Source: an uncultured Oscillospiraceae bacterium (GTDB lineage: Bacteria > Bacillota > Clostridia > Oscillospirales > Oscillospiraceae). Taken from it: a stretch of 35,243 bases of DNA. The DNA lies in NCBI GenBank assembly GCA_944385535.1, contig CALWXR010000031.1:1-35243 (forward strand), read 5' to 3'. Both the position numbers and the translations under genes were made by a program. Below are positions 15,080 through 23,198 of this stretch, piece by piece. The notes beneath the pieces are model-generated. The model worked only from the letters and a program-made list of their open reading frames with translations, ran no database searches and was not told the origin of the DNA. Positions within the stretch are counted from its first letter, which is position 1, and each line of letters begins with the position of its first letter.

Positions 15080-15295
15080 ATGTCAAAAATCGTAGAAGCA
15101 AATGAAAAAATCGCAGAGAAGGTCGTCGAGGGCTACAAAAAGATCGAGAACGGCGTTGTCGGCGGGTACAAGAAAATCGAAACCGGTGTGGTAGATGGGT
15201 TCGGAAAAGTCACGGATAAGTGCGTGGCTGTGCTGTTTGCCAGAGAAGGGGAAACCGTGGAGGATGCGAAAAAGCGCCTTTCCGGCGAAAAGTAA
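15080..15295 (+). CDS. Small soluble protein with 11-residue repeats
   Basis: 71 aa. Three imperfect 11-residue units (EKVVEGYKKIE, NGVVGGYKKIE, TGVVDGFGKVT) form a likely amphipathic helix; the C-terminal part AREGETVEDAKKRLSGEK is charged. No signal peptide. Ribosome site AAAAGGAGAT is well spaced before the ATG. Such proteins occur widely in Firmicutes but I know no function; an 11-residue helix may lie on a membrane surface. It precedes a small membrane protein and a two-component system, so it may be part of their response. Confidence 0.8.
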   Translation: MSKIVEANEKIAEKVVEGYKKIENGVVGGYKKIETGVVDGFGKVTDKCVAVLFAREGETVEDAKKRLSGEK

Positions 15296-15376
15296 AAAGC
15301 CATGGAGCGGGAGGAACGCAAGCAGATCCCCAGTAAAAAATTTAGATCCCAAAATCATGAAATGAGGTTATTTATT

Positions 15377-15742
15377 ATGAATCAGAACGAACAGGAGTTT
15401 ATCATCCAGAAGATCCGCACCCAGTATACCGAAAAGCAAGTCACCGAGCTTGACGCTCTGCGTGAGCTGGACGCCAGAGTAAAGCGCCCTGCCAATGTTT
15501 TTGCCTACATCTTCGGAACAATCGGCGCAATCATCATGGGCAGCGGTATGAGCCTTGTAATGACCGACATCGGTAATACAGTGGGAATTGCGGATCCGCT
15601 GGTTCCCGGCATCGTGATCGGTGTTGCGGGTATGGTTATGATGATTCTCAACTACCCAATGTACAAGGGCATCCTGGCTTCCCGTAAGAAGAAGTATGCC
15701 GGCAAAATCATCGCTTTGACCGATCAGCTGCTGAGCCGGTGA
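15377..15742 (+). CDS. Small two-helix membrane protein (often labelled 'dihydropteridine reductase')
   Basis: 121 aa from MNQNEQEFIIQ (ATG 15377, GAGG 9 nt upstream); the longer frame from 15302 lacks a ribosome site. N-terminal charged helix (QVTELDALRELDARVKRPAN), two transmembrane helices (VFAYIFGTIGAIIMGSGMSL; GIVIGVAGMVMMILNYPMY), then a basic tail ending in LTDQLLSR. Strongly resembles the protein at 18514-18921 in length, layout and ending. I do not accept the enzyme name sometimes given to this family: no reductase motif is visible. Followed by a terminator. Confidence 0.8.
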   Translation: MNQNEQEFIIQKIRTQYTEKQVTELDALRELDARVKRPANVFAYIFGTIGAIIMGSGMSLVMTDIGNTVGIADPLVPGIVIGVAGMVMMILNYPMYKGILASRKKKYAGKIIALTDQLLSR

Positions 15743-15758
15743 TCCGCGTCATAAATTC

Positions 15759-15794
15759 TGCGGAGGCGGCGCGAAATTGCCTCCGCACTTTTTT
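15759..15794 (+). terminator. Rho-independent terminator
   Basis: TGCGGAGGC (15759-15767) pairs with GCCTCCGCA (15779-15787), followed by CTTTTTT. Separates the small-protein pair from the two-component operon. Confidence 0.85.
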
Positions 15795-15832
15795 AAAAGC
15801 CGCGAAACAGCAACAAAACTTTAACATTCCCG

Positions 15833-15841
15833 TGGTATACT
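15833..15841 (+). promoter_or_regulatory. Extended -10 promoter of the two-component operon
   Basis: TG-G-TATACT (15833-15841) is an extended -10 element about 50 nt upstream of the response-regulator start. No good -35 box at 17 nt, as expected of extended -10 or activator-dependent promoters. Confidence 0.45.
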
Positions 15842-15893
15842 GAAAAAGTAAAAGTTTGATCGGGAGAGAAGCAATCGGTGGGAGGCTCAGAGA

Positions 15894-16565
15894 ATGTTTA
15901 AAATATTGGTTGTAGAGGATGACAAAGACCTGAACCGCGGTGTGTGCAGTTTCTTGAATAAGAGCGGCTATGAAGCCACAGGCTGTCTTGGGGCGGAGGA
16001 TGCCTATGATCTGATGTACAAAGCCACCTTTGACTGCATTGTGTCGGATATTATGATGCCGGGTATTGACGGCTTTGAATTTGTGAAAACCGTCCGTTCG
16101 CTCAACGAGGATATTCCCATTCTGTTTATGACCGCCCGTGATGATTTTGAGGCAAAACAGCGAGGCTTCCGTGTAGGCATAGATGATTATATGATCAAGC
16201 CCATTGATCTGGATGAGCTGTTTCTGCGGATCGGCGCGCTTCTCCGACGCAGCAAAATCGCGTCCAGCCGCCGCATTGAGGTGGGCGGCTTCGTCATGGA
16301 CGCGGATGAACGAACCGCTATTTTGGACGGTGAGGAAATACCCCTCACCCAAAGAGAATTTGATCTGCTTTATAAGCTGCTGTCCTATCCAAAGAAAGCC
16401 TTCACCCGTCAGCAGCTGATGGACGAATTTTGGGATGTGGATACGAGGGCAAGCACACGGACGGTGGATGTCTATATGACCAAGCTCCGTGGGAAGCTGG
16501 CAAACTGCACCTCCTTTGAGATACAGACCGTTCACGGTCTTGGCTATAAGGCGGTGCTGAAATGA
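15894..16565 (+). CDS. OmpR/PhoB-family response regulator
   Basis: 223 aa. Receiver domain (1-115) with acidic pair Asp9/Asp10, phospho-acceptor Asp52 in IVSDIMMP, Thr80 and Lys102 (IKP); winged-helix DNA-binding domain (about 128-223) with LTQREFDLLYKLLSYPKKAF, RQQLMDEFW and the typical VDVYMTKLRGKL and TVHGLGYKA ending. Its stop overlaps the kinase start by 4 nt (ATGA). Partner of the next gene. Likely targets include its own operon and the neighbouring small membrane proteins; the signal is unknown. Confidence 0.95.
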   Translation: MFKILVVEDDKDLNRGVCSFLNKSGYEATGCLGAEDAYDLMYKATFDCIVSDIMMPGIDGFEFVKTVRSLNEDIPILFMTARDDFEAKQRGFRVGIDDYMIKPIDLDELFLRIGALLRRSKIASSRRIEVGGFVMDADERTAILDGEEIPLTQREFDLLYKLLSYPKKAFTRQQLMDEFWDVDTRASTRTVDVYMTKLRGKLANCTSFEIQTVHGLGYKAVLK

Positions 16566-17662
16566 AAAGACAGACGCCGCTGAAAAAGGTATTATTATCC
16601 CTGTACCACTATCTTTGCTTTTTCCTGTTAATGGCGTTTGTCATTTCCTGCTGTGTTTCGCTGTTTGTCAGCACCATGAGCAGAACCATGGAGATCACAT
16701 GGACGGACGAAATGCTGGGCGCCGCGGCCAAGCGCACATTCCTGAATGTGCTGTTTTTAAGCTTTGTATGCACCGTGATCGATGAGATACGCAGAAAAAT
16801 CACGGTGGAGCGGCCGGTCAAAACCATCGTTTCCGCCGCGGAGCGAATCGCAAAGGGCGATTACTCGGTGAGGATACCGCCGCTGAAGGGCAGCCATGAA
16901 CATGACGGACTGGGCGAAATTGTGGAATCCATCAATCAGATGGTGGAGGAACTGTCCGGCGTAGAAACCTTGCAGACAGATTTTATTGCCAATGTGTCCC
17001 ACGAGCTGAAAACGCCCATTGCCGTCATGCAAAACTACGCCGCCCTGCTTTGCCAGTCTGACCTTTCGGAAGAGGAAAGACTGCGTTATGCAAAATCTGT
17101 TTTGGAGGCTTGCAAGAGGCTCAGCGGCTTAGTGACCAATATTCTGAAGCTCAACAAGTTGGAAAGTCAACAGATATATCCGCAAACGCGAAGCTATAAC
17201 CTGACTGCGCAGATTTGCGAGTGTCTGCTTGCCTTTGAGAATGTATGGGATGAAAAGAGCATTGAGATTGAAACGGATTTGGAGGAAGATGTCAAAATCT
17301 CCGCCGATCCCGAATTGCTTTCTTTGGTGTGGAACAATCTGTTCTCCAACGCGCTGAAATTTACGGACAACGGCGGCAAGGTGAGCGTTTCCCTGAAAGT
17401 AAATAATACAGCTGTGGAGGTCAGCGTTGCCGATACCGGCTGCGGCATCCCGCCGTATGTGGGCAAGCATATTTTTGACAAGTTTTATCAGGCAGACACC
17501 TCCCACGCCACACAGGGCAACGGGCTTGGACTTGCGCTTGTAAAGCGGGTGGTCAGCATCGTAGGCGGTGATATTTCCGTTGCAAGCGAAGTGGGCAAAG
17601 GCAGTACCTTCACGGTCACTTTAAGGGGGGCGTCCATTGGAAACATGGAAGAAAATCGGTAA
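16562..17662 (+). CDS. Sensor histidine kinase
   Basis: 366 aa. Two transmembrane helices (about 13-37 and 57-73) separated by only about 20 residues, so almost no external sensor domain; HAMP (about 78-132); HisKA with His147 in FIANVSHELKTPIAVM; HATPase with N box WNNLFSNALKF, G1 VADTGCGIPP and G2 QGNGLGLALVKRV. The tiny loop suggests it senses membrane stress or a neighbouring membrane protein, as in intramembrane-sensing kinases. Its 3' end overlaps the start of the next gene by 26 nt. Confidence 0.94.
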   Translation: MKRQTPLKKVLLSLYHYLCFFLLMAFVISCCVSLFVSTMSRTMEITWTDEMLGAAAKRTFLNVLFLSFVCTVIDEIRRKITVERPVKTIVSAAERIAKGDYSVRIPPLKGSHEHDGLGEIVESINQMVEELSGVETLQTDFIANVSHELKTPIAVMQNYAALLCQSDLSEEERLRYAKSVLEACKRLSGLVTNILKLNKLESQQIYPQTRSYNLTAQICECLLAFENVWDEKSIEIETDLEEDVKISADPELLSLVWNNLFSNALKFTDNGGKVSVSLKVNNTAVEVSVADTGCGIPPYVGKHIFDKFYQADTSHATQGNGLGLALVKRVVSIVGGDISVASEVGKGSTFTVTLRGASIGNMEENR

Positions 17663-18512
17663 AGCACTGCTGCTGCCCCATATGGCGATTATGCTGATCC
17701 TGCTCCCGGTAGCTGCAGCACTGCTTGTATATGAGCTTGCGTTTGCCGAAACGGAGACGATCCGAACCTATAGTTCCTATGGCTTGGGGTTTTATACCCT
17801 GATGGTATGGTGTATTCGGATACCGGATTGCGTCAAGCGATTCAGGGAAATTCGGGATGGAAACCGATACATTCTGCGCTGGCGGGAGGATGTCCGCCTG
17901 CGGATGCATGTATCCCTTTACGGCGCCTTTGGGTGGAATGCGGCCTATTCGGCGTTTCAGTTCTGCCTTGGATTGTATCATAAGTCGGTTTGGTTTTACG
18001 CAATGGCGGGATACTACATACTTCTTGCCGTTATGCGTTTTTTTCTTGCCGGACATACCCGAAAGTACAAACCCGGAGAAAAAATGGGGTTAGAACTTAT
18101 CAAGTACTGCGCCTGCGGCTGGATCTTCCTGCTGATGAATGCCGCGCTTACTGTGATGATTTTCTTTATGGTGTATTGGAACCGGACATTTCACCACCAT
18201 GAGATTACCACCATCGCCATGGCAACATACACCTTCGTTGCATTCACCGTTGCCATTGTCAACATTGTGAAATATCGAAAATACAACAGCCCGGTCTATT
18301 CAGCCTCCAAAGCGATCAGCCTTGCGGCGGCCTGCGTGTCCATGCTGACGCTGGAATCCACCATGCTGACCACCTTTGGCAATGGCTCAATGGACTTGGC
18401 CACCCGCAGGCTCTTTCTCGCGCTCAGCGGCGGCGCTGTATCGGCGTTTATCATCGCTATGGCGATTTACATGATTATGAAGGCGTCTAGGGCCTTGAAA
18501 CAGGAGAAGTAA
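17637..18512 (+). CDS. Multi-pass membrane protein of the two-component operon
   Basis: 291 aa, about eight predicted membrane helices (LLLPHMAIMLILLPVAAALL; LGFYTLMVWCIRIP; FYAMAGYYILLAVMRFFLAG; WIFLLMNAALTVMIFFMVYW; others to the C-terminus). No known domain recognised. The start is TTG at 17637, inside the kinase gene, with AAGGGGGG about 7 nt upstream; no ATG gives a comparable site. Overlap with the kinase implies coupling, so it may be the sensory or output partner of a kinase that has no sensor domain of its own. Confidence 0.75.
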   Translation: METWKKIGKALLLPHMAIMLILLPVAAALLVYELAFAETETIRTYSSYGLGFYTLMVWCIRIPDCVKRFREIRDGNRYILRWREDVRLRMHVSLYGAFGWNAAYSAFQFCLGLYHKSVWFYAMAGYYILLAVMRFFLAGHTRKYKPGEKMGLELIKYCACGWIFLLMNAALTVMIFFMVYWNRTFHHHEITTIAMATYTFVAFTVAIVNIVKYRKYNSPVYSASKAISLAAACVSMLTLESTMLTTFGNGSMDLATRRLFLALSGGAVSAFIIAMAIYMIMKASRALKQEK

Positions 18513-18513
18513 T

Positions 18514-18921
18514 ATGAGCGAACAAAATAACAGTTTCCACTACACCTATTCCTCCGCGCAGCAGAAAGAGGTCGAGGCGATCCGAAAAAAATATGTGTCT
18601 GACACGGCGGAAATATCCGAAAGCAAGCTGGAAAAGCTGCGAAAACTGGATGCCGGTGTTACCAATAAAGCAGCCACGATTTCCCTTTGCGTCGGCATTA
18701 CCTGCCTGCTGATCATGGGCCTTGGCATGAGCCTGATTATGAGCGAATTTGGAGATGGGCTTGGTACAGCGTTGGAGTGGACGCTCGGGCTGCTCTGCGG
18801 TGGGATCGGCATGGCGGGTATCATTGCCGCCTACCCCCTTTATCAGTGGGTGCTGAAAAGAGAACGCAAAAAGGCCGCTCCTCAGATTCTGAAACTGACG
18901 GAGGAGTTATCCCAGGAATAA
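18514..18921 (+). CDS. Small two-helix membrane protein, resembles the one at 15377
   Basis: 135 aa. N-terminal soluble helix (QQKEVEAIRKKYVSD, KLEKLRKLDAGVTNK), two transmembrane helices (TISLCVGITCLLIMGLGMSL; TLGLLCGGIGMAGIIAAYPL), a basic stretch KRERKK, and a LTEELSQE end. Same plan as the 121-aa protein before the two-component system: KLRKLDA/ALRELDA, MGLGMSLIM/MGSGMSLVM, AYPLY/NYPMY. Last gene of the operon, one base after the previous stop region. Function unknown. Confidence 0.82.
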   Translation: MSEQNNSFHYTYSSAQQKEVEAIRKKYVSDTAEISESKLEKLRKLDAGVTNKAATISLCVGITCLLIMGLGMSLIMSEFGDGLGTALEWTLGLLCGGIGMAGIIAAYPLYQWVLKRERKKAAPQILKLTEELSQE

Positions 18922-18935
18922 TCCTTTCCACAACG

Positions 18936-18962
18936 GCAGAGAGCGAAGGTTCTCTGCTGTAT
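18936..18962 (+). terminator. Weak terminator-like hairpin after the two-component operon
   Basis: GCAGAGA (18936-18942) and TCTCTGC (18951-18957) with an 8-nt loop, then TGTATTT. Short U-tract, so weak. Confidence 0.4.
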
Positions 18963-18963
18963 T

Positions 18964-19085
18964 TAATGTCTGTTGAATAAATCGTGATAACGACTTATTC
19001 ACACACTGAAGGTGTGTAATTCCATAAAAGCGGCTCTTTTTAACCGCTTTTATGGAATTCAGACAGCAATCAATGGGTATCTTAT
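18964..19085 (+). repeat. 122-bp repeat, copy A
   Basis: Starts TAATGTCTGTTGAATAA, contains a 16-bp perfect-arm hairpin (AATTCCATAAAAGCGG and complement, about 19018-19060), and ends GGGTATCTTAT. Same length as copy B (23999-24120), opposite orientation; I count 6 mismatches, all in the first 45 bases, with the rest identical. The rest of 18922-19552 holds the palindromic element and hairpin listed next, and no gene. Confidence 0.9.
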
Positions 19086-19154
19086 TTGATGGTTCGAATC
19101 TCCTCTGAGAGCAAAACATACAGGCACCCTTTGGGGTGCCTTAGAGTGTTGAAA

Positions 19155-19444
19155 AAGCTTCTGGCGCTTACAGCGCCAAAGGCCCCCTTGTGCAAAGGGT
19201 AAGCCAAGCGCAGTCGCGGTAGTGAATGACAGCGTAAGTGGGCAGTCAGAGCCGCGACCGGGCTCGCCGCAGCGAGCTGTCACGGCTTAGCCGTGACTGG
19301 GGGATTGTGCGGTACAATGTGCGAATTCGCCCGCACTACGGCAAAGAGAGAACATTCTGCCGCTCCAATCCCTCCGAGCAGGCTTCGCCTGCCCACCTCC
19401 CTTTACGCAAGGGAGGCTTTGGCGCGGTGCTTGTTTATAAGCTT
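19155..19444. repeat. Imperfect palindromic intergenic element, related to the core of the 11137 MITE
   Basis: Ends AAGCTT at 19155 and 19439-19444, with inverted arms sharing GCGCCAAAG and CTTGxGxAAAGGG. Inside are the CACGGC-TTA-GCCGTG hairpin, GGGGGATTG and a central GCGAATTCGC (19321-19330), all shared with the element at 11137-11414. Outer ends differ between the two. Confidence 0.7.
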
Positions 19445-19476
19445 CTACCCGGAAACTTACTTTCTCGGCAGTCTGA

Positions 19477-19532
19477 GGATTCTCTAATAAACGCTTTCAT
19501 CCGAATGGATGAAAGCGTTTATTAGAGAATCC
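19477..19532. repeat. Perfect 26-bp hairpin between repeats and lacI end
   Basis: Left arm 19477-19502 (begins GGATTCTCTAATAAACGC) is exactly complementary to 19507-19532; loop GAAT. It lies 20 bp past the lacI stop. No T-run on either strand follows, so it is not a typical terminator, though it could protect the 3' end of the mRNA. Confidence 0.85.
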
Positions 19533-19552
19533 GTATAAAACTGTTTTGCCGC

Positions 19553-20653
19553 TTACGATGTGCGCTTGGTTCGCAGGCGGTGAGAATTTACAGGTCCCGT
19601 ACTCCCTCTAACCACCAGCTTGGGATAATACTCAACTCTTGTGACGCCCTCCGGATTACTGTTTTGTTCGGAAGCGTCACTGTTGATCTTTTTAACCATA
19701 ATATTCACCAACTCCCGCCCCGTCTGGCGAGTGTACGCGTCAACTGAAGTAAGAGAAACGGTTTCATACTTGGACAGGTCTGTGTTGTCACAGCCGCAAA
19801 TAGAATAATCCTCCGGAACCCGCTTTCCCGCTTTTAATATGGCATCCTTTATACCAACCGCAATCACATCATTGATGGTTACAAACGCCGTAATATCCTC
19901 ATCCCGCTGAATGATTCTCTGGGCAATCGCAAACCCCAGCTCATATCCTTCTGCCGGAAAGCTGCTTTCCACCAATTCCGTATCGGGAGTGTATACCCTT
20001 ATACACTGATCCGGGTCGAATCCCTTTGCTGAATAGGCGCTGCGCAGCCCCTCTAAACGCTGGATGCGAGTTGACTGCTTTGTGTTGAAGGTGGAGGATA
20101 CAAACGCCACTCTCCGATGCCCGAGCGCGCATAAGTGCTCTCCGATCAGGGCCCCCATTTTCAAACCGTCAATCTCCAAAACGGTGGCGTATCTGCAATC
20201 GCCCTTATTGCAGTGGAACATCAGCGGCTTATCAGCTTGAATAAGCTGAGGCAAAGTATCATCCTCAAAGGGATAGCACACAATGATCCCGGCAATCGGG
20301 AATTGGGTGCAAATCTTAGCTATAGCCGCTTCCTGCGCTACTTCCCGGAAAGAATTAAAGGCAATCAGCGTGTATCCCAATTCCTTTGCCCGCTGCTGCA
20401 TAGCTTCCAGCGTGTGAACATAACTTAAATTGGAAAACGAAGGAACAACCGCGGCAATGGCCTTGGTGGTATCGGTTTCCTTGATCGTGATTTTCCGAAC
20501 GTACCCCAATTCCTTACAGGCGGCGATCACCCGGCGGCAGGTTTCCTCCGGGAATTTCGTTTCGTTACCGCCGTTCAAAATCATGGATACCGTTGTAGGA
20601 GATACACCGGCCCGCTGGGCGACATCTTTTGCAGTGATTCTCTTTGGCCTCAT
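19553..20653 (-). CDS. LacI-family transcriptional regulator
   Basis: 366 aa. N-terminal helix-turn-helix and hinge (ITAKDVAQRAGVSPTTVSMI followed by LNG), then a periplasmic-binding-protein-like effector domain (AIAAVVPSFSNLSYVHTLEA; VEIDG-like VLEIDGLKMGALIGEHL; DITAFVTINDVIAVG; YSICGCDNTDLSKYETVSLT). Start at ATG 20653 with GGGGTG 6 nt upstream rather than the TTG 21 nt earlier. Last gene of the minus operon, with its own -10 box, so probably a repressor of the polyol dehydrogenase/epimerase operon. Effector unknown. Confidence 0.92.
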   Translation of the reverse strand: MRPKRITAKDVAQRAGVSPTTVSMILNGGNETKFPEETCRRVIAACKELGYVRKITIKETDTTKAIAAVVPSFSNLSYVHTLEAMQQRAKELGYTLIAFNSFREVAQEAAIAKICTQFPIAGIIVCYPFEDDTLPQLIQADKPLMFHCNKGDCRYATVLEIDGLKMGALIGEHLCALGHRRVAFVSSTFNTKQSTRIQRLEGLRSAYSAKGFDPDQCIRVYTPDTELVESSFPAEGYELGFAIAQRIIQRDEDITAFVTINDVIAVGIKDAILKAGKRVPEDYSICGCDNTDLSKYETVSLTSVDAYTRQTGRELVNIMVKKINSDASEQNSNPEGVTRVEYYPKLVVRGSTGPVNSHRLRTKRTS

Positions 20654-20699
20654 ACAATACACCCCATTTGCCAATCACGCGGCAATTCTGCTTAACGAT

Positions 20700-20705
20700 A
20701 TTATA
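20700..20705 (-). promoter_or_regulatory. -10 box upstream of lacI
   Basis: Minus strand TATAAT (20700-20705), about 45 nt upstream of the lacI start, in the 124-bp gap after the dehydrogenase gene. The -35 region is poor, so lacI may have a weak own promoter as well as read-through. Confidence 0.45.
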
Positions 20706-20777
20706 CATTTTCAAGGTGCAATTTTCAGCAGGAAAGTATGTACCACGGCTTGCGGCGTGCGCGGGATATGGACACTG

Positions 20778-22028
20778 TCAAGCATCGATCATCCATCGAA
20801 TCCGCATCATCGTTAAGCGGTTTCTCGCGGAAGGAGAATACTTCAATATAGCAGGCAGATATTCCGCAGGAATCCCCATATCTTCCAAGCTTGACTTCAT
20901 TCCGGTTTTGGAATACAGGCGGGTCAACTCTGTGGGGGACGGAATCTCCCCAATAATCTGGCGAATTTGGGGCCAGGTCAAAATTAGTTTTCCGGCAGTC
21001 ACTCCGGCCATACAGTCATTCTTATTTTCCTCCAGCGTTGAACGCCAGAGCCGCTCCCCGTAAAAGGAGCGGATCTCGCTTTCGCCAAGGAATGTATATG
21101 GTTTGACGCAGGATGTAATATCCTCAATTTCCGCAATCCTGTGGAATTCCTCGGATGCCAGAATTGTTCCTACGCCGACCTTCTCCCCATGCAGCGCATC
21201 AGAATGGGACGGAAGGGCAGCGGGCTCCATTTCAATCAAATGGGAGATATGATGCTCACAGCCGGACGCGGGCCGGGAATTGCCCATCATCTGCATAGCC
21301 AGGCCTGACAGAATAAGGGCATACATGAGCTGGGCAACCGCTTCCGTGTCTCTTTGAGACAGCTTTTCGCAGCACTGATGTACGGCTTCCACCGCATCCC
21401 GTGTCATGGTTTCGATTCTGGGACAGAAGTATTCCCCTGTAAGGGCATGGGCGATTTTCCAGTCCGCAAGGGCGGTATACTTGCCAAAAATATCTCCCGC
21501 ACCGCTAAGTGTCAATCTCAACGGAGCTTCTTTGATGATGTCGATATCTGCCAGCACCAATATGGGCGCAATGCCCGGCAGAGTTTTCTTAAAACCATTC
21601 CACGTCATTGCGGAAATGGTGGAGCAAAAACCGTCAACGCTGGCCGCGGTAGGACAGGCCACAAAGGGAATCCCCCGGCTGTGGGCACAATAGCGGGTAG
21701 TATCATGGATGGTTCCGCCTCCGATTGCCGCCAAATAGCGCACATCCTTATCCAACTGCCTCAGCACAAGCGCCACCGCTTTTTCGTCAGCATGCAGGTT
21801 TCTTGCAGGCAATACGATTTCCTGATCCGCTTGGGGGCGAACCATGTTGACGGCACAGTAAGTATTTTCATCGTAAATTGCGGCAAACTTGCCTGTAAGG
21901 CCGTGCTTTCGCGTATAGCGGCTTAATTGCTTCAAGCATCCCGGCTCAATAACAGCCTCTTTTGTAGCCATTTCATGGCAGTACCCACAGGAGCACGGGC
22001 CGTTATACTGTGTGCTGTCAATAATCAT
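20778..22028 (-). CDS. sn-Glycerol-1-phosphate dehydrogenase-like iron/nickel-type dehydrogenase (AraM/EgsA family)
   Basis: 416 aa. NAD-binding IGGGTIHDTTRYCAHSRGIP and CPTAASVDGF; metal ligands Asp in SGAGDIFGKYTALADW, His in CEHHISHLIE and His in SDALHGEKVGVG: the signature of AraM-type glycerol-1-phosphate dehydrogenases, which interconvert dihydroxyacetone phosphate and G1P. B. subtilis AraM lies in the arabinose operon and its ligand use is somewhat open. Start: AAGGAG then ATG 22028. It follows the zinc dehydrogenase and epimerase on one transcript, suggesting oxidation of a polyol phosphate. Family firm; substrate here inferred. Confidence 0.85.
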   Translation of the reverse strand: MIIDSTQYNGPCSCGYCHEMATKEAVIEPGCLKQLSRYTRKHGLTGKFAAIYDENTYCAVNMVRPQADQEIVLPARNLHADEKAVALVLRQLDKDVRYLAAIGGGTIHDTTRYCAHSRGIPFVACPTAASVDGFCSTISAMTWNGFKKTLPGIAPILVLADIDIIKEAPLRLTLSGAGDIFGKYTALADWKIAHALTGEYFCPRIETMTRDAVEAVHQCCEKLSQRDTEAVAQLMYALILSGLAMQMMGNSRPASGCEHHISHLIEMEPAALPSHSDALHGEKVGVGTILASEEFHRIAEIEDITSCVKPYTFLGESEIRSFYGERLWRSTLEENKNDCMAGVTAGKLILTWPQIRQIIGEIPSPTELTRLYSKTGMKSSLEDMGIPAEYLPAILKYSPSARNRLTMMRIRWMIDA

Positions 22029-22119
22029 ATATAATACTCCTTTGACGATTTTGGGAGAATATAGCCCACATCAGTATGTATATCCACTGCCTTTTCCATG
22101 ACGGTTCACATGTTTCTTC

Positions 22120-23193
22120 TTAATCCAGCTCAGCAAGGTAAAGGGCCTTACAGGAGACTACTTCACGCTTAAAGATTTTGTCGATAAGTACAGGAATCTC
22201 CTCAATATCCGCCCGATGGGAAATCAAATCCTGACACTCAAACTTACCGGCATCCATCATCGCCACAGTAAACTCCCATTCATTGATAGGGGTTCCACCA
22301 AAGTGACTGTTCCAAATGCCTTTGATATTCAGTTCCTTGCGCAGAACCTGACTGTGCGCTTTTAGGGTAATGGTTGTATTTCCAGCAGGATTTCCCAGCA
22401 AAACAACATTTCCAAACGCCTTGGTACACCAAATGCAGTTCTCCAGAGCAGAGCCAAAGCCAGTTCCTTCAATGGATACATCGGCCAGCTTGCCGCCAAA
22501 GGCTTCTTTCACGGCCTTGACCAGTTCCTCGCCGTTTGCGGTGGTTGCATCCATTCCGTGCTCCCGGGCAAACTCAGCCTTGGATTCCACTACATCTACC
22601 AGCAAAACATTGGACGCTCCGCTGATCTTCGCCCATCTGCCAGCCATAATACCAATGGGGCCGGCACCGAAGATCAGCACATTGGAGCCAGCAAACACAT
22701 CGCCCTTACGGACAGCGTGCTGGGCAACACAGGCGGGCTCGGTCATTGCCAGCACTTCCATGGGAACCTCTTTGTTCTTGGAGGAAACAAAGTGCCATTG
22801 GCTGGGAATCAGGCAATACTGCGCAAAACCGCCGTCACTGCGAGAACCCAGATAATCGTAATCCGCACACATGGCATAATGCTCAGTCAAACAGCTCGGA
22901 CACTTACGGCAGGGAATCAGAGGAAAAACAGCGCCACGCTGACCAATCAACGAGGGATCCGCTTCTTCACCAACAGCCACCACCGTGCCGGCAAACTCAT
23001 GTCCCACGGTCAGCGGGTATTTCCCGTTACTGGAGCCGTGATGGTAGATACGGGGCAGATCACTTCCGCATACTCCGCATGCACCGACCTTGATCAGCAG
23101 CTCCTTGCCATGGGGAACCGGAATGGTTTCCTCAACAGTACGGAAGTCGCCGATCTGAAACAGCCTTGCGGCTTTCATAGTATTTTCGCTCAT
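22120..23193 (-). CDS. Zinc-dependent medium-chain polyol(-phosphate) dehydrogenase, GatD-like
   Basis: 357 aa MDR enzyme. Catalytic zinc site CGVCGSD and GHEF; structural zinc cysteines in PCRKCPSCLTEHYAMC; NAD(P) fold LIFGAGPIGIMAGRWAK. The C-terminal part (INEWEFTVAMMDAGKFECQD followed by LISHR) resembles galactitol-1-phosphate 5-dehydrogenase and related pentitol-phosphate dehydrogenases. Start ATG 23193 with AAAGGAG 8 nt upstream; it begins 5 nt after the epimerase stop. Probable reaction: polyol phosphate to ketose phosphate, the product then handled by the epimerase. Threonine/sorbitol dehydrogenase activity is possible. Confidence 0.88.
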   Translation of the reverse strand: MSENTMKAARLFQIGDFRTVEETIPVPHGKELLIKVGACGVCGSDLPRIYHHGSSNGKYPLTVGHEFAGTVVAVGEEADPSLIGQRGAVFPLIPCRKCPSCLTEHYAMCADYDYLGSRSDGGFAQYCLIPSQWHFVSSKNKEVPMEVLAMTEPACVAQHAVRKGDVFAGSNVLIFGAGPIGIMAGRWAKISGASNVLLVDVVESKAEFAREHGMDATTANGEELVKAVKEAFGGKLADVSIEGTGFGSALENCIWCTKAFGNVVLLGNPAGNTTITLKAHSQVLRKELNIKGIWNSHFGGTPINEWEFTVAMMDAGKFECQDLISHRADIEEIPVLIDKIFKREVVSCKALYLAELD

Positions 23194-23198
23194 CTACA

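Noticed and set aside
15377-15742. Dihydropteridine reductase
   Set aside because: Name sometimes attached to this small membrane family; two membrane helices and no reductase motif are seen.
19091-19103. GGTTCGAATCTCC, looks like a tRNA T-loop
   Set aside because: No matching stem, acceptor or anticodon arm around it; the bases fit a degenerate end of repeat copy A.
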